A DNA stretch of 64,000 bases from Bacillota bacterium (GTDB lineage Bacteria > Bacillota_I > Bacilli_A > RFN20 > CAG-826). The notes below the pieces were generated by a model. That model was not told the DNA's origin, searched no databases, and saw only the letters and a program-made list of their open reading frames with translations. A program made the translations under genes and the position numbers. Positions 1 through 9,156 of the stretch are shown piece after piece. The first letter of the stretch is position 1. The number at the start of each line of letters is the position of its first letter. The stretch covers positions 1 through 64,000 of the forward strand of contig JAEWMX010000006.1 of the NCBI GenBank assembly GCA_023393065.1. The letters run 5' to 3'.

Positions 1-2
1 TT

Positions 3-617
3 AATCCCATCTCGGCGATTGAAAATCTCTCAGCCACAACCCTTCGTAATATCATCGGTGACCTAGATCTCGACGAGACTTTGACATCAAGAGATATCAT
101 CAACGCGAAGATGCGTAGCATTCTCGACGAAGCCACCGATGCCTGGGGCATTAAAGTGAACCGTGTCGAAGTTAAAAACATCCTTCCTCCAAAGGATATC
201 CGCGACGCCATGGAACGGCAGATGCGCGCTGAGCGTGAACGCCGGGAAAAGATTCTTCTCGCCGAAGGTCAAAAGCGGTCCGCGATTCTCGTCGCCGAGG
301 GCGATAAGGAATCCGTTATTCTAAACGCCGAAGCCCAGAAACAATCAGCGATTCGCCACGCCGAAGGCGAAGCGCAAGCCATCCTCGAAGTCAAGAAAGC
401 GGAAGCCGAAGGTATCAAGCTAATTCGCGAGGCCGAAGCCGCTGGTCTAGAAATGCTTAAAAACGCCAAAGTCGATCAAGCCGTATTGACTCTAAAGTCC
501 TATGAGGCTCTCGCCAAGGTCGCCGATGGCCAATCGACGAAAATTATCATTCCTAGCGAATTGCAAAACGTCGCTTCGCTCGCGACCTCAGTAGCCGAAA
601 TAATCAAAAGTAAGTAG
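3..617 (+). CDS. SPFH/Band 7 (stomatin-prohibitin) family protein, 5' partial
   Basis: The reading frame is open from base 3 with no start in the window, so the N-terminal part of the gene lies to the left. What remains covers the end of a Band 7 domain (around the segment WGIKVNRVEVKNILPP). It is followed by a long charged, alanine- and glutamate-rich helix with repeated AEG/AEA motifs, typical of the coiled coil by which SPFH proteins oligomerise. A hydrophobic tail ends near SVAEIIKSK. Family members are membrane-attached scaffolds of flotillin/stomatin type and often pair with NfeD proteases; no NfeD is seen here. A TTG at 81 is sometimes picked as a start but the homology clearly continues upstream. 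A terminator follows directly. Confidence 0.88.
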   Translation, partial: NPISAIENLSATTLRNIIGDLDLDETLTSRDIINAKMRSILDEATDAWGIKVNRVEVKNILPPKDIRDAMERQMRAERERREKILLAEGQKRSAILVAEGDKESVILNAEAQKQSAIRHAEGEAQAILEVKKAEAEGIKLIREAEAAGLEMLKNAKVDQAVLTLKSYEALAKVADGQSTKIIIPSELQNVASLATSVAEIIKSK

Positions 618-625
618 TTTGTTCT

Positions 626-680
626 AAGCGCCTTTGTGAAATGTATTTCACACCCTTTGGATTCAAAAGGCGCTTTTTGT
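626..680 (+). terminator. Intrinsic terminator after the SPFH gene
   Basis: A 10-bp outer stem (626-635 with 666-675) is followed by a T-run. An independent perfect 7-bp hairpin (635-641 with 646-652) lies inside its loop, so two nested stems are present. Confidence 0.8.
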
Positions 681-760
681 TTGCCGCCTTACATATGTCG
701 AAATATTTATATCAAGGGCATTATTTTTTAAAGTATTATAAAGGCAGGAGATTATAACAC

Positions 761-1624
761 ATGAAAAAACACACAACATTTGGTCGACATCTTTTTTCGT
801 TCATTCTTACCGCTTTTATGATTGTTGGTTGTGGGGGCAATGCAGATTTGACCGACTATGATGTCTTAAAAAACGAAGGAGAAGCCAGCGGTCAAGAAAT
901 TCCTGTTGGAACCTACGATTCGAAAGCTATCGTCTTCGGCTATAAAAATGAAGATAGCCCCATCAGCTCTGTAAATCTCTATGTCGCCCTTGATTTTAGC
1001 GGGGATAGCATTCAGAGTCGCCACAATCGTTTAGATGTGGAAGAATATTGCTATTTCCTACCTGAATTAGAAGAAGGAAGATTCCAGTCTGCAACCGTTA
1101 CTTTTGAGTACGAAGCGACACTCGATTTAGAAGCGGGTACCGCCTCGGAAATTTCGGCAGCCACCGCTTCTTCTGGCAGCGTCACAGCTGGCGATACAAC
1201 CTATGTTGAAGGCTTTTTAGACGCCGCCGCCGAAAGCTTAAAAGGCTTTCTCAGCGATTACCGCGAATACAAGAGCCGGACTGAAGAATGGCTAGTTGAT
1301 AAGCTTGAAGAAATCGGATATGTTCTGAACTCCAATTACGACCGCGATAGTCTTGATTATTACGAAAATCAAATTTTTACCAATTATGGAATAACCGTCA
1401 GCATTCAAAAGCGTTATGTTGGCTATATCAATCAATCTCAGCGATTCTGCGAAATACTAATTTTTGAAAACGATGAGCAATGTGCAGCATACTTCTACAA
1501 AGTATGGCCCTTGACTGGCAATAAGAATTACAATTATCACGCTCATAACGAAAACGTCTACTTCTTCACCTCGTCATTTGAAACCATTCAAGCTACCTTC
1601 CCTTCCAACGGTAATCAACCGTAA
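761..1624 (+). CDS. Putative lipoprotein of unknown function
   Basis: 287 residues. The N-terminus is a lipoprotein signal peptide: MKKH, a hydrophobic stretch, then lipobox IVGC with Cys at about residue 24, so it should be lipid-anchored outside the membrane. The mature part is acidic and has no motif I recognise. It holds a Ser/Ala/Thr-rich middle section (about residues 125-150) and a C-terminal region rich in Tyr and Phe with two cysteines. The Shine-Dalgarno GGCAGGAG lies just upstream of the ATG. It is a monocistronic gene closed by a hairpin shared with the converging gene on the other strand. Function unknown. Confidence 0.75.
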   Translation: MKKHTTFGRHLFSFILTAFMIVGCGGNADLTDYDVLKNEGEASGQEIPVGTYDSKAIVFGYKNEDSPISSVNLYVALDFSGDSIQSRHNRLDVEEYCYFLPELEEGRFQSATVTFEYEATLDLEAGTASEISAATASSGSVTAGDTTYVEGFLDAAAESLKGFLSDYREYKSRTEEWLVDKLEEIGYVLNSNYDRDSLDYYENQIFTNYGITVSIQKRYVGYINQSQRFCEILIFENDEQCAAYFYKVWPLTGNKNYNYHAHNENVYFFTSSFETIQATFPSNGNQP

Positions 1625-1649
1625 TCTCGGAACCAAAACAAAAAATAGC

Positions 1650-1674
1650 AAAAAGGCGGAATTTCCGCCTTTTT
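1650..1674. terminator. Bidirectional intrinsic terminator
   Basis: The near-perfect palindrome AAAAAGGCGGA-att-TCCGCCTTTTT sits between two convergent genes and has A/T runs on both sides, so it can terminate transcription from either strand. Confidence 0.85.
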
Positions 1675-1692
1675 CTCAAAATTTGAATGAAG

Positions 1693-2430
1693 TTACGCCT
1701 TAGGCGTTTCTTCTTTACTTTCTACCGGTGCCTCGTCTTTTGGAGCGGCTTGTGTCGTCTCTTCTTTCGGTTCAGCTTTTGGCGCGGGAGCTGGTTTCGC
1801 CGGTTTAACAGGCTTGACCCATTCTGGTACTTCTAGCTTTACGAGGCGCGCTTCGTCCTTGAGGGCAAAGGCCATAAAAACAACTGGGGCAATCGCTAAG
1901 AAGACGATTAATGTCGGAAGCAGGGCCCCGAAGACAAAGCCGTTGCGATTTACGATGGCAAAGACCAAGATGGTGATAAAAGTGATTAAGACGCTGAGGG
2001 CGATTCCGCCGAAAGCGACGAGAAGGACGATGTTGTGAATGGGGCGGAAATCGGCTTTCTTGTAATATGCCATCATCGTCAAAGATGTCGCGAGCATGAC
2101 GAGCGGCCAAATCATCGAGATTAGCAAGGCGACATTAAGCGTTCCGCTGAGGCCGGCTAAACAAAGACGTCCTGTCTGATAGACGAAGACGAGCGAAGAG
2201 ATGACGCTGATCATATTGCCGATATATATCAACTGGCGGTTTTCGGTCTTCACTGCGTAAGGAACGAGCAACAAACCGATGGCTAGCGGAAGCGTGACGA
2301 CCATCGCTTCCATAGGAAGCACGGGATCGATATCCGCCGCTAGAGCAAAGATGAAATTGTAAAGGAAAATAAGGCCGATGAGGCCGAGTCCGACGAAAGA
2401 AATGATGGACAATACTTTGTGGTTTTTCAT
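1693..2430 (-). CDS. Integral membrane protein with Pro/Ala/Lys/Glu-rich tail
   Basis: 245 residues from the ATG at 2430, chosen because AAGGGG lies about 8 bases upstream; an upstream in-frame start at 2463 has no comparable site. About six hydrophobic segments span roughly residues 8-200. They are followed by a cytosolic-looking tail rich in Pro, Ala, Lys and Glu (KPVKPAKPAPAPKAEPKEE and similar). No catalytic motif is visible and I do not recognise the family. The low-complexity tail resembles linkers of wall- or membrane-associated proteins in Firmicutes. It converges with the lipoprotein gene at 761 and is separated from it by a bidirectional terminator. Confidence 0.7.
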   Translation of the reverse strand: MKNHKVLSIISFVGLGLIGLIFLYNFIFALAADIDPVLPMEAMVVTLPLAIGLLLVPYAVKTENRQLIYIGNMISVISSLVFVYQTGRLCLAGLSGTLNVALLISMIWPLVMLATSLTMMAYYKKADFRPIHNIVLLVAFGGIALSVLITFITILVFAIVNRNGFVFGALLPTLIVFLAIAPVVFMAFALKDEARLVKLEVPEWVKPVKPAKPAPAPKAEPKEETTQAAPKDEAPVESKEETPKA

Positions 2431-2702
2431 ATTAGAACCCCTTTGATAATTCAATAATAGCAATGATTATATGTTAATAAAATAAAAAAAGACTCAACAA
2501 AAAGACATTTATCTGTTAAACAGGTGGCTTGATTTTCTGTGCTATTTAATGTTATCTTTTCATTAGTTAGTAAACACTAACTCCCCCAAAACTATTTTTA
2601 GCATAGGGAGGAAATTAGTGATTGGATAAAAAAAGCAATTGTCGCATTTATGTTTTTTGGTTTTTGTATGGAAAGGATTTAACATTAGTTAACAATTAAA
2701 TT

Positions 2703-4460
2703 ATGAAGAAGAAAGTTTTCCCACTAATCATTGCATTCATGACGCTGGTCTCAGCCGCTTGCGGTAATAACAACACATCATCTCAAACCGATATTTCGGA
2801 TAGCGCTTCTACCGAAACATCACCTGATACATCGACTGAAAACTCATCGGATACCTCAACAAGCGATACAACTAACTATGTCGACATATCCTCAATCCGC
2901 GATATGAGCATCGGCACCGAAGTCCTTGTTCAAGGTGTCGTCGCCAACATGAATTACACCGGCCAAGGAACCCCTTATCTAATTGGTTTCTGGCTTGCGG
3001 ATGAGACGGGTTCGATATATGTCTATGGCGAGCAGGTCGCCAGTCAAGTCACCAAAGGAAAAACCGTCTCCCTGAGCGGTGAAAAAGCCTACTACATTCC
3101 TGAAACCGACACTGGGTCGGCAGCAGCCATCGGTTACGTCGGTATGCAACAATTAATTAACTCGGAAATAATCAGCGTGTCCACGACGACAAGCGCAATT
3201 CCAGAATCATCGATAAGCGAACTCTCAATAGCGGATATCAACGATATTCCTCTTACGAGAGATATCACCGGCAATATCTATCGCGTCCAAGGTCGCTACT
3301 ATCGATATGACAATATCTCTTATGTCAATTATGCGGTTTATGATTTAAATCGCGTCGATAGTCTTCTAGCATACACACAATGCAACGGCAAAGACTACTA
3401 TTGGACCGATTCTCAAGATGGCAAAACCGTCGAGATGCTTATCATCATCAGCCTCGGAAAACCCGGCGTCGGCTTATGGAGAATGAATCCGGTTGAGTTT
3501 ATCGAAGAAATCACCGTGACCCCCTTGCAAGAAGCTGAGTATGGCGCGCAGCGAGCAATCGACGCAATCGCCGACTCTTTCGATGTCGAAACAACAAGAG
3601 AAATTCCAATTGAAGATGAGCTCTTAAGCGGTCTCACCAGAGAATATTCCTCAGAATCAACAAAAGTAGAAATCACGCAAGTTGGCGAAAACAATGTCCT
3701 TGTTTTTAAAGTCAGCGTCACCGGCACGCTAGAGTTGATGGCGACCGCCACATATGGTGGACAGAGCGCCAGCGCCACGAAGACAATCACCATAACCGAT
3801 GCCACCGAATACGACACCATTTCGTTAAGCGAAGCTAAAAGCAAAACCGATGGCGAAGTCGTCACCGTTCAAGCGATTGTCGCCCGCATGACATATCGGG
3901 CCTCGATGGTTAAACAAGGCATGTTCCTAATCGATGAAACCGACACCATCTTTGTCTATAACGGCACCGATACGCAGGCCAATCTCGCCGCGATCGAAAA
4001 CGGCAATAAAGTGGTAGTGACAGGAACAATTGCTCACTATATTAAGAACGCTACTTATGCTGAAAGCCAAGGTTACACCGGCGATCTACAACTTACCGAT
4101 GTGACTGTCGAAAGCCTCGATACCAACATCTATGCCTTGCCGACCGCTCCGATTCTCGATGGCAGTGTTGAAAGCATTCTCGCCACCCTTCCTTCAACTA
4201 ATATTTCCTCACTCATCTATAAGATGAATGTCTCTGTTTCGAAGGTGATTTCGCAATACTCTACAAACTATTATCTCGATTCTTTAACAAGTGGCTCCCA
4301 ACTCCTTCTTTATTCACAAAACAACGGTCGCGATTACGAATGGCTCGAACCTTATATCGGTTTAGAAATCCAAATATATGTCGGCATTCAGCAGTTGAAT
4401 TTAAAATCGAGCAATTCAGTTTGGAGGCCGTGCGCAATCGCGGTGGTGGAAAGCGATTAA
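2703..4460 (+). CDS. Lipoprotein with duplicated OB-fold-like modules
   Basis: 585 residues. The signal peptide ends in lipobox SAAC (Cys about residue 20), followed by a Ser/Thr/Asp-rich linker to about residue 60. The mature protein seems to repeat one module. About residues 60-265 and 375-580 both run: a strand like TEVLVQGVVANMNY or GEVVTVQAIVARMTY, an 'ADETGSIYVY' or 'IDETDTIFVY' hairpin, a 'GKTVSLSG' or 'GNKVVVTG' strand, then a second half with 'CNGKDYYW' or 'NNGRDYEW'. The pattern resembles OB-fold domains of extracellular proteins. Between them lies a domain with an immunoglobulin-like look. Function unknown, probably surface binding. No good Shine-Dalgarno sits next to the ATG; GGAAAGGA is about 25 bases away. 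Confidence 0.7.
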   Translation: MKKKVFPLIIAFMTLVSAACGNNNTSSQTDISDSASTETSPDTSTENSSDTSTSDTTNYVDISSIRDMSIGTEVLVQGVVANMNYTGQGTPYLIGFWLADETGSIYVYGEQVASQVTKGKTVSLSGEKAYYIPETDTGSAAAIGYVGMQQLINSEIISVSTTTSAIPESSISELSIADINDIPLTRDITGNIYRVQGRYYRYDNISYVNYAVYDLNRVDSLLAYTQCNGKDYYWTDSQDGKTVEMLIIISLGKPGVGLWRMNPVEFIEEITVTPLQEAEYGAQRAIDAIADSFDVETTREIPIEDELLSGLTREYSSESTKVEITQVGENNVLVFKVSVTGTLELMATATYGGQSASATKTITITDATEYDTISLSEAKSKTDGEVVTVQAIVARMTYRASMVKQGMFLIDETDTIFVYNGTDTQANLAAIENGNKVVVTGTIAHYIKNATYAESQGYTGDLQLTDVTVESLDTNIYALPTAPILDGSVESILATLPSTNISSLIYKMNVSVSKVISQYSTNYYLDSLTSGSQLLLYSQNNGRDYEWLEPYIGLEIQIYVGIQQLNLKSSNSVWRPCAIAVVESD

Positions 4461-4481
4461 CCAAATTCTATTTTTGAATTA

Positions 4482-4510
4482 TAAGCGTCCTTTCTAAGGG
4501 CGCTTTTTTT
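4482..4510 (+). terminator. Intrinsic terminator after the OB-like lipoprotein gene
   Basis: AGCGTCC pairs with GGGCGCT (one G-U) across a short loop and is followed by a run of eight T residues. Confidence 0.8.
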
Positions 4511-4533
4511 CGCTATTTAAGTTTGCGATAGGG

Positions 4534-4539
4534 TATAAT
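4534..4539 (+). promoter_or_regulatory. TATAAT box 9 bases before the rlmD start codon
   Basis: A perfect -10 hexamer ends nine bases before the ATG of the methyltransferase gene, and no Shine-Dalgarno lies between. Transcription would begin at or next to the A of the ATG, implying a leaderless mRNA. No clear -35 was seen. Confidence 0.55.
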
Positions 4540-4548
4540 AATTACATT

Positions 4549-5901
4549 ATGAAAGGCCAAATTGTAGCCGCGAAATGCATCGACTTATCGTTTGAAGGCA
4601 AAGGTGTCGCTAAATATGATCAAGGCATCGTCTTTGTCGATGGTCTTTTTCCCGGCGAAGAGGCTGAGGTGGAAATCACCTACACGCGAGCGGGTTCCAA
4701 CTTTGGCAAAATCAAGAAGCTAATTACCTTCTCAAAAGATCGAATTCAACCGCGCTGCCCGGTTTGTACCGCGTGCGGCGGCTGCCAATTCCAACAACTG
4801 AGCTATCAAGCCCAATTAGCGTTTAAAAAGAATAAAGTCAAAAACGCTTTTTCAAGAACGGCGAAAATAAATGTTTCTGTCAATGATGTCATCGGCATGG
4901 ATGACCCATACTTTTATCGCAACAAAATTCAAATGCCAATCGCTAAAGATAAAAGCGGTAAAATTATCACCGGTTTTTATAAAGCCAATACCCATGTGAT
5001 TGTCCCGATTGAAAAGTGCTATATCGAAGACGAGAGGTCGTCGCCGATTCTTGCGACGATTCGCGCCTTGATGAAAGACATGCGCATCGAGCCATACGAT
5101 GAAGATAAGCGAACAGGTGTCATCCGCCACATTTTGATTAGAACCAGCCATTACAAAAAGCAAATCATGGTTGTGCTTGTCACAAATGTGAATAGTTTTC
5201 CGGGACAAAGAAATTTCGTCAACGCGTTGATGGCCAAACATCCGGAGATCACAACCATCGTGCAAAATATCAATAAGCGCGACACGAATGTCATTTTAGG
5301 AAACTATGAAAATATCCTCTATGGCAAAGGTTTCATCGAAGACTCACTGTTGGGCATCAATTATCAAATATCCTCAAAATCCTTTTACCAAATTAATCCG
5401 CGACAGACCGAAAAGCTTTACACCGCAGCGATTGAAGCCGCGAATCTTTCTAAAGAAGATGTTGTTTTCGATGCCTACACAGGCATTGGAACAATAGCCC
5501 TTTTGGCGGCGAAACACGCAAAGCACGTCATCGGAGTTGAAATTGTCAATCAAGCGATTCGCGACGCGATTAGAAACGCCAAGCACAACGCGATTAGCAA
5601 CGTCGAATTTCATGCCGCCGATGTAGCGGATTACATGACGCAAATGGCTGACGAGAATCATAAGATTGATGTCTTATTCATGGATCCTCCTCGGAAAGGT
5701 GCAGATGAAGGGTTTCTCAGGAGCGTGTTAAAGTTAAGTCCAAAGAAAATTGTTTATATTTCTTGTGAGCCCGAAACATTAGCGCGCGATGTAAAAATCC
5801 TTTCCTCTCGATATGATGTAATCAGCGTTCAACCAGTGGACATGTTTCCGCAGACACATCATGTCGAAACTATCGCGTTGCTTTCTTTAAAAACGACTTA
5901 A
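4549..5901 (+). CDS. rlmD: 23S rRNA (uracil-5-)-methyltransferase, RlmD/RlmCD (RumA) family
   Basis: 450 residues, the usual length of the family. An N-terminal TRAM domain (about 1-60) is followed by the iron-sulfur cysteine cluster PRCPVCTACGGCQFQQ (about 73-88). The SAM-binding Rossmann core contains VFDAYTGIGTIALLA (about residue 305) and the DPPRKGAD motif (about 380). The catalytic loop is VYISCEPETLARD, with the nucleophilic Cys. These enzymes methylate C5 of uridine in 23S rRNA. In Firmicutes one member can modify two sites (RlmCD), so the exact target is not decided by sequence alone. The gene stands alone. Its start has no Shine-Dalgarno but a TATAAT close by. Confidence 0.92.
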   Translation: MKGQIVAAKCIDLSFEGKGVAKYDQGIVFVDGLFPGEEAEVEITYTRAGSNFGKIKKLITFSKDRIQPRCPVCTACGGCQFQQLSYQAQLAFKKNKVKNAFSRTAKINVSVNDVIGMDDPYFYRNKIQMPIAKDKSGKIITGFYKANTHVIVPIEKCYIEDERSSPILATIRALMKDMRIEPYDEDKRTGVIRHILIRTSHYKKQIMVVLVTNVNSFPGQRNFVNALMAKHPEITTIVQNINKRDTNVILGNYENILYGKGFIEDSLLGINYQISSKSFYQINPRQTEKLYTAAIEAANLSKEDVVFDAYTGIGTIALLAAKHAKHVIGVEIVNQAIRDAIRNAKHNAISNVEFHAADVADYMTQMADENHKIDVLFMDPPRKGADEGFLRSVLKLSPKKIVYISCEPETLARDVKILSSRYDVISVQPVDMFPQTHHVETIALLSLKTT

Positions 5902-6246
5902 CAAAGCCGTTTATGTAATAGAACTAGAAGCATTTAACCTTTTCAAAATAGGGTCAATAGTTTTTTTCGCTTTATGGGCGATATGAAACGCCTCATAATC
6001 ATTGTGGATACATCAAGCTATGCCTAAAGCATATATTTTCTTGATTTGGAAAACGGTTATTCACTCAAAAATTAAATTTCCACAACCCGAAATAACATCT
6101 TGGTTAAGCCATCAGTTGCGTGATATGTTCCCACGACGAGTGGTTCATTTTATAAAAATTCTTCGAATAATGATTTATCAAACAGTCTAAATATATTGAT
6201 TTTCTCCAAATAATAGCACATTATAAAACTAAGTGGAGGAAATAAT
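5902..6246. other. Intergenic region between rlmD and the abiE pair, no gene seen
   Basis: 345 bases, A+T-rich. A 62-codon frame at 6002-6190 has no ribosome site and no recognisable motif. GGAGGA just before 6247 is the ribosome binding site of the next gene. TTGATT near 6200 and AT-rich sequence about 17-20 bases on could be its promoter. No tRNA or terminator is clear. Confidence 0.4.
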
Positions 6247-6837
6247 ATGATTGTTACAACTTTATATTTAAAAGAAAAGTATAAAGATTATACCGATGTT
6301 AATGGAAAAATAAAAAGAGATATTGATAAAGGTATCTTGCTTCCGCTTGTAAGAGGTATTTATGAAACCAACAGCTCTGCTGATGGGTTTTTACTCGCAT
6401 CATATATTTATGGTCCGTCTTACTTATCTTTTGAATATGCACTTTCGTTTCATAATATCATTCCTGAAAGAGTCGTTGTTTATACGAACGCGACATTCAA
6501 CAAAAGAAAAAGCAAGTCCTATCAAAACTATTTCGGTCTTTTTACTTATAGAGATGTGCCGAATACTGCGTTTCCTTTCTCAGTAAAAGCTTATGAAGAA
6601 GATGGGTACGCATACTTCATAGCGAGTCCCGAGAAAGCACTATGTGATTTGCTGTATATAAAAGAACCCGTTGGAAGCATTAAAGAATTAAAAATGGTAC
6701 TTTTTGATGATTTGCGAATAAATAAAGACGCGTTTGGCCAATTAAACTTTGGTGATATATTGTTTTTGTCTTATAAATATATATCAAACAATATGAAGTA
6801 CCTAAGAAAATACATTGAAAGCGAGTATATCAAATGA
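6247..6837 (+). CDS. AbiEi-type antitoxin, transcriptional regulator of a type IV toxin-antitoxin pair
   Basis: 196 residues. The N-terminus reads as a small winged-helix segment (dimer of 'DVNGKIKRDIDKGILLPLVRGIYET' type, here quoted only in part as KRDIDKGILLPLVRGIYE). It is followed by the AbiEi C-terminal body, including YGPSYLSFEYALSFHNIIPE and SPEKALCDLLY. In this family the antitoxin represses its own promoter and counteracts the nucleotidyltransferase toxin without direct binding. It overlaps the toxin gene by four bases (ATGA), so the two are translationally coupled. A good GGAGGA site precedes the ATG. The pair is more A+T-rich than its surroundings, which suggests horizontal acquisition. 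Confidence 0.85.
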   Translation: MIVTTLYLKEKYKDYTDVNGKIKRDIDKGILLPLVRGIYETNSSADGFLLASYIYGPSYLSFEYALSFHNIIPERVVVYTNATFNKRKSKSYQNYFGLFTYRDVPNTAFPFSVKAYEEDGYAYFIASPEKALCDLLYIKEPVGSIKELKMVLFDDLRINKDAFGQLNFGDILFLSYKYISNNMKYLRKYIESEYIK

Positions 6838-7730
6838 CAATTATTCAGCAAATGATCAATAAGTATAATCCAATAACAATTGAAGATAAGAAGAACGCCG
6901 TTAAAGAAGTTTTGCAAGAGGTGATTTTGGCAGGCCTTTCTAAAACTGACTTTTTTACACACGCGGCTTTTTATGGCGGAACGGCTTTACGCATTTTTTA
7001 CGGGATGGACAGATTTAGTGATGATTTGGATTTTTCGCTCCTTGTAGCTGATGAGAATTTTGATATGAGTAAATACTTGAAAGCAATAAATGATGTCGTA
7101 AATTCGCTTGGTCTCAATTTTGAAGTTTCAAAAAAGGATAAGACCACAAACTCGAATATTGAATCGGCTTTCATTAAAGGTAATACAAAAGAAACTCTTA
7201 TCACTATTTACCCGAATTCATCGGATTCTAATCTTATAATTCATAACGAGAAGATAATTATAAAATTTGAAGTGGATATAAATCCTCCTTTATATGCAAA
7301 AACAGAAATTAAGTTTCGCTTACTACCATTCCCATACCAAGTTAGGGTTTATGACCAATCATCTCTTTTTGCTGGTAAAATTCATGCCGTTATTGCTAGA
7401 AGTTGGAAGAACCGCATAAAGGGAAGAGATTTATACGATTATGTTCATTTTTTAAGTTTAGAGTCAAAAGTGAATTTAAGACACTTAGAAGCTAGACTCA
7501 AACAAACTAAAACAATTGACGGAAACATCAAATTAACTAGAGTTTTGTTAACTGATATATTGGAAAAACGATTCGATCAGATTGACTATGATATAGCTAA
7601 ATTAGATGTTGGGCCATTTATAAAAGATCAGTCTACTTTAAACCTTTGGAGTCGCGATTTTTTTAAATCAATCACGAAGCAAATTAAAGTAGATTTAGAG
7701 GATAATAACGATTTAACCCAAACACCTTAA
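6834..7730 (+). CDS. AbiEii/AbiGii-family nucleotidyltransferase toxin
   Basis: 298 residues. The diagnostic motif is FYGGTALRIFYGMDRFSDDL (about residues 46-65), continuing DFS; GG..L and DxD are the nucleotidyltransferase core. Further family features are QVRVYDQSSLFAGKIHAVIA and KGRDLYDYVHFL (about residues 180-205). Known relatives abort phage infection or transfer nucleotides to tRNA acceptor ends using NTP. The start overlaps the antitoxin stop. No truncation is seen, so the toxin is probably functional. Which nucleic acid it modifies here cannot be told from sequence. Confidence 0.88.
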   Translation: MTIIQQMINKYNPITIEDKKNAVKEVLQEVILAGLSKTDFFTHAAFYGGTALRIFYGMDRFSDDLDFSLLVADENFDMSKYLKAINDVVNSLGLNFEVSKKDKTTNSNIESAFIKGNTKETLITIYPNSSDSNLIIHNEKIIIKFEVDINPPLYAKTEIKFRLLPFPYQVRVYDQSSLFAGKIHAVIARSWKNRIKGRDLYDYVHFLSLESKVNLRHLEARLKQTKTIDGNIKLTRVLLTDILEKRFDQIDYDIAKLDVGPFIKDQSTLNLWSRDFFKSITKQIKVDLEDNNDLTQTP

Positions 7731-8091
7731 AACGGATGATAAAATCGCTATTGTAAGTATGTCATCTGGTATTTTGTGTGAACTTTTTCGCTTTGCAATA
7801 TACTTTCGACCTTCAATGTATCAAGATATGTTTTCTATCGACAAATAGAAGTGCACACGAGCAAAGTCGCGCCGCTTCGAAACCATCTTCTGCTCATCTC
7901 CAAAAAAAGTTTGAAAGCATGAAATGAAGAATGTTTCTAAATACCTGAGCGCACAAGAATTTGGTCACTTATATTTCAAGACAATTAGCCCAGTTCGACT
8001 ATTAAATGATATAGTTATAGTGACCTGATATTTATTTACCTTCATTGATAATGAAATCTTCGATATCAAAACGGAAAAGGGGCTTCTTATA
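7731..8091. other. Intergenic region after the abiE pair, no gene seen
   Basis: 361 bases without a credible frame or strong terminator hairpin. The last bases hold AAAAGGGGC, the ribosome site of the following GTG-started gene. The segment forms the right border of the A+T-rich abiE patch; no direct repeats were seen at the two borders by eye. Confidence 0.35.
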
Positions 8092-9156
8092 GTGAAAATA
8101 ATCCACTGCGCTGACTTGCATCTCGGCTCGCGGCTTACATCTCTACCGGCTGGCGAAATTCGCGATGCCAGAAAAAACGATATTTTGGCATCGTTTGATG
8201 GCCTAATTAACTACGCCAACGATAATGGTGTTCAGATCATTATGTTCTCGGGTGATGTCTTTGATTCCGATCGGCCGACCAAAAAAGACAAAGCCTATTT
8301 CTACAGTGCCATCCAGTCTAACCCCAATATTGCCTTTTTATATTTAAAAGGTAACCACGATACCGAGGAGTCGCTCGTGGAAAATTACGACAATCTTCAC
8401 ACCTTCAGCGAAAAGTGGGCAAGTTACAAGTTTGAAGATGCCGTCATCTCCGGCATTGAACTCTCCTCGTCGAATAAGACTTCGCTTTACTCCTCGTTGA
8501 ACTTAAAAAAAGAAGACGTCAACATCGTCATGATGCACGGCGACATCAACACCAAAGGCAAAGAGCACATTGATTTGAGCAAACTCGCCAATAAAAATAT
8601 TGATTACCTAGCTTTAGGACACATCCACAGTCACTCGCAGACGAAAATCGATAGTCGCGGCATAGCCGTCTACTCCGGATGCTTAGATGGTCGAGGCTTT
8701 GACGAACTGGGAGAAAAAGGCTTTATCATCATCGAGGTCAACAATAAAAAAATATCCCACCAATTTATTCCTTTTTCCTCAAGACTAGTCGTCGAAAAAG
8801 AAATCGATTTGAGCGGCGTTAAGAACTTATACGAAGCGCAAGCCGCCGTCAAAGCCCATGCCGCGTCTCTTCCTTCAAACGCCATGGTTAAGATAGTTCT
8901 AAGCGGCAAGGTCGACTTCGATATCGAGACGATCGAAAGCGATATCGAAAGCTTTATTAAAGGCAAGTTCTTTTTCGTCAAAGTCGAAAGCAAGTTAAAG
9001 CAGATTATCAATGCCAAAAAATATCAAAACGACTTCTCCTTAAAAGGTGAGTTTGTTCGTTTGATCTTATCTTCAGAGGAATACAGCCAAGAAGAAAAAG
9101 ACGAGATTATCAATACCGGAATCAAACTGTTTAATGGGGAGGCTATCGAGCGATGA
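8092..9156 (+). CDS. SbcD/YhaO-like DNA repair metallophosphoesterase
   Basis: 354 residues, GTG start preceded by AAAAGGGGC. The calcineurin-like nuclease motifs are in order: IIHCADLHLG (D and H metal ligands, about residues 3-12), MFSGDVFDSDR (about 50), LKGNHD (about 87), MMHGDIN (about 146) and LGHIHSHSQ (about 172). A C-terminal capping domain follows. The protein should act with the ATPase encoded directly downstream, with which it overlaps by four bases, as in SbcCD/Mre11-Rad50 and Bacillus YhaO-YhaN. The likely role is processing of DNA ends or hairpins. Confidence 0.88.
   Translation: MKIIHCADLHLGSRLTSLPAGEIRDARKNDILASFDGLINYANDNGVQIIMFSGDVFDSDRPTKKDKAYFYSAIQSNPNIAFLYLKGNHDTEESLVENYDNLHTFSEKWASYKFEDAVISGIELSSSNKTSLYSSLNLKKEDVNIVMMHGDINTKGKEHIDLSKLANKNIDYLALGHIHSHSQTKIDSRGIAVYSGCLDGRGFDELGEKGFIIIEVNNKKISHQFIPFSSRLVVEKEIDLSGVKNLYEAQAAVKAHAASLPSNAMVKIVLSGKVDFDIETIESDIESFIKGKFFFVKVESKLKQIINAKKYQNDFSLKGEFVRLILSSEEYSQEEKDEIINTGIKLFNGEAIER

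Noticed and set aside
6002..6190. A 62-codon open frame between rlmD and the abiE pair
   Set aside because: No ribosome site, no recognisable motif, and it lies in A+T-rich sequence where such frames arise by chance.
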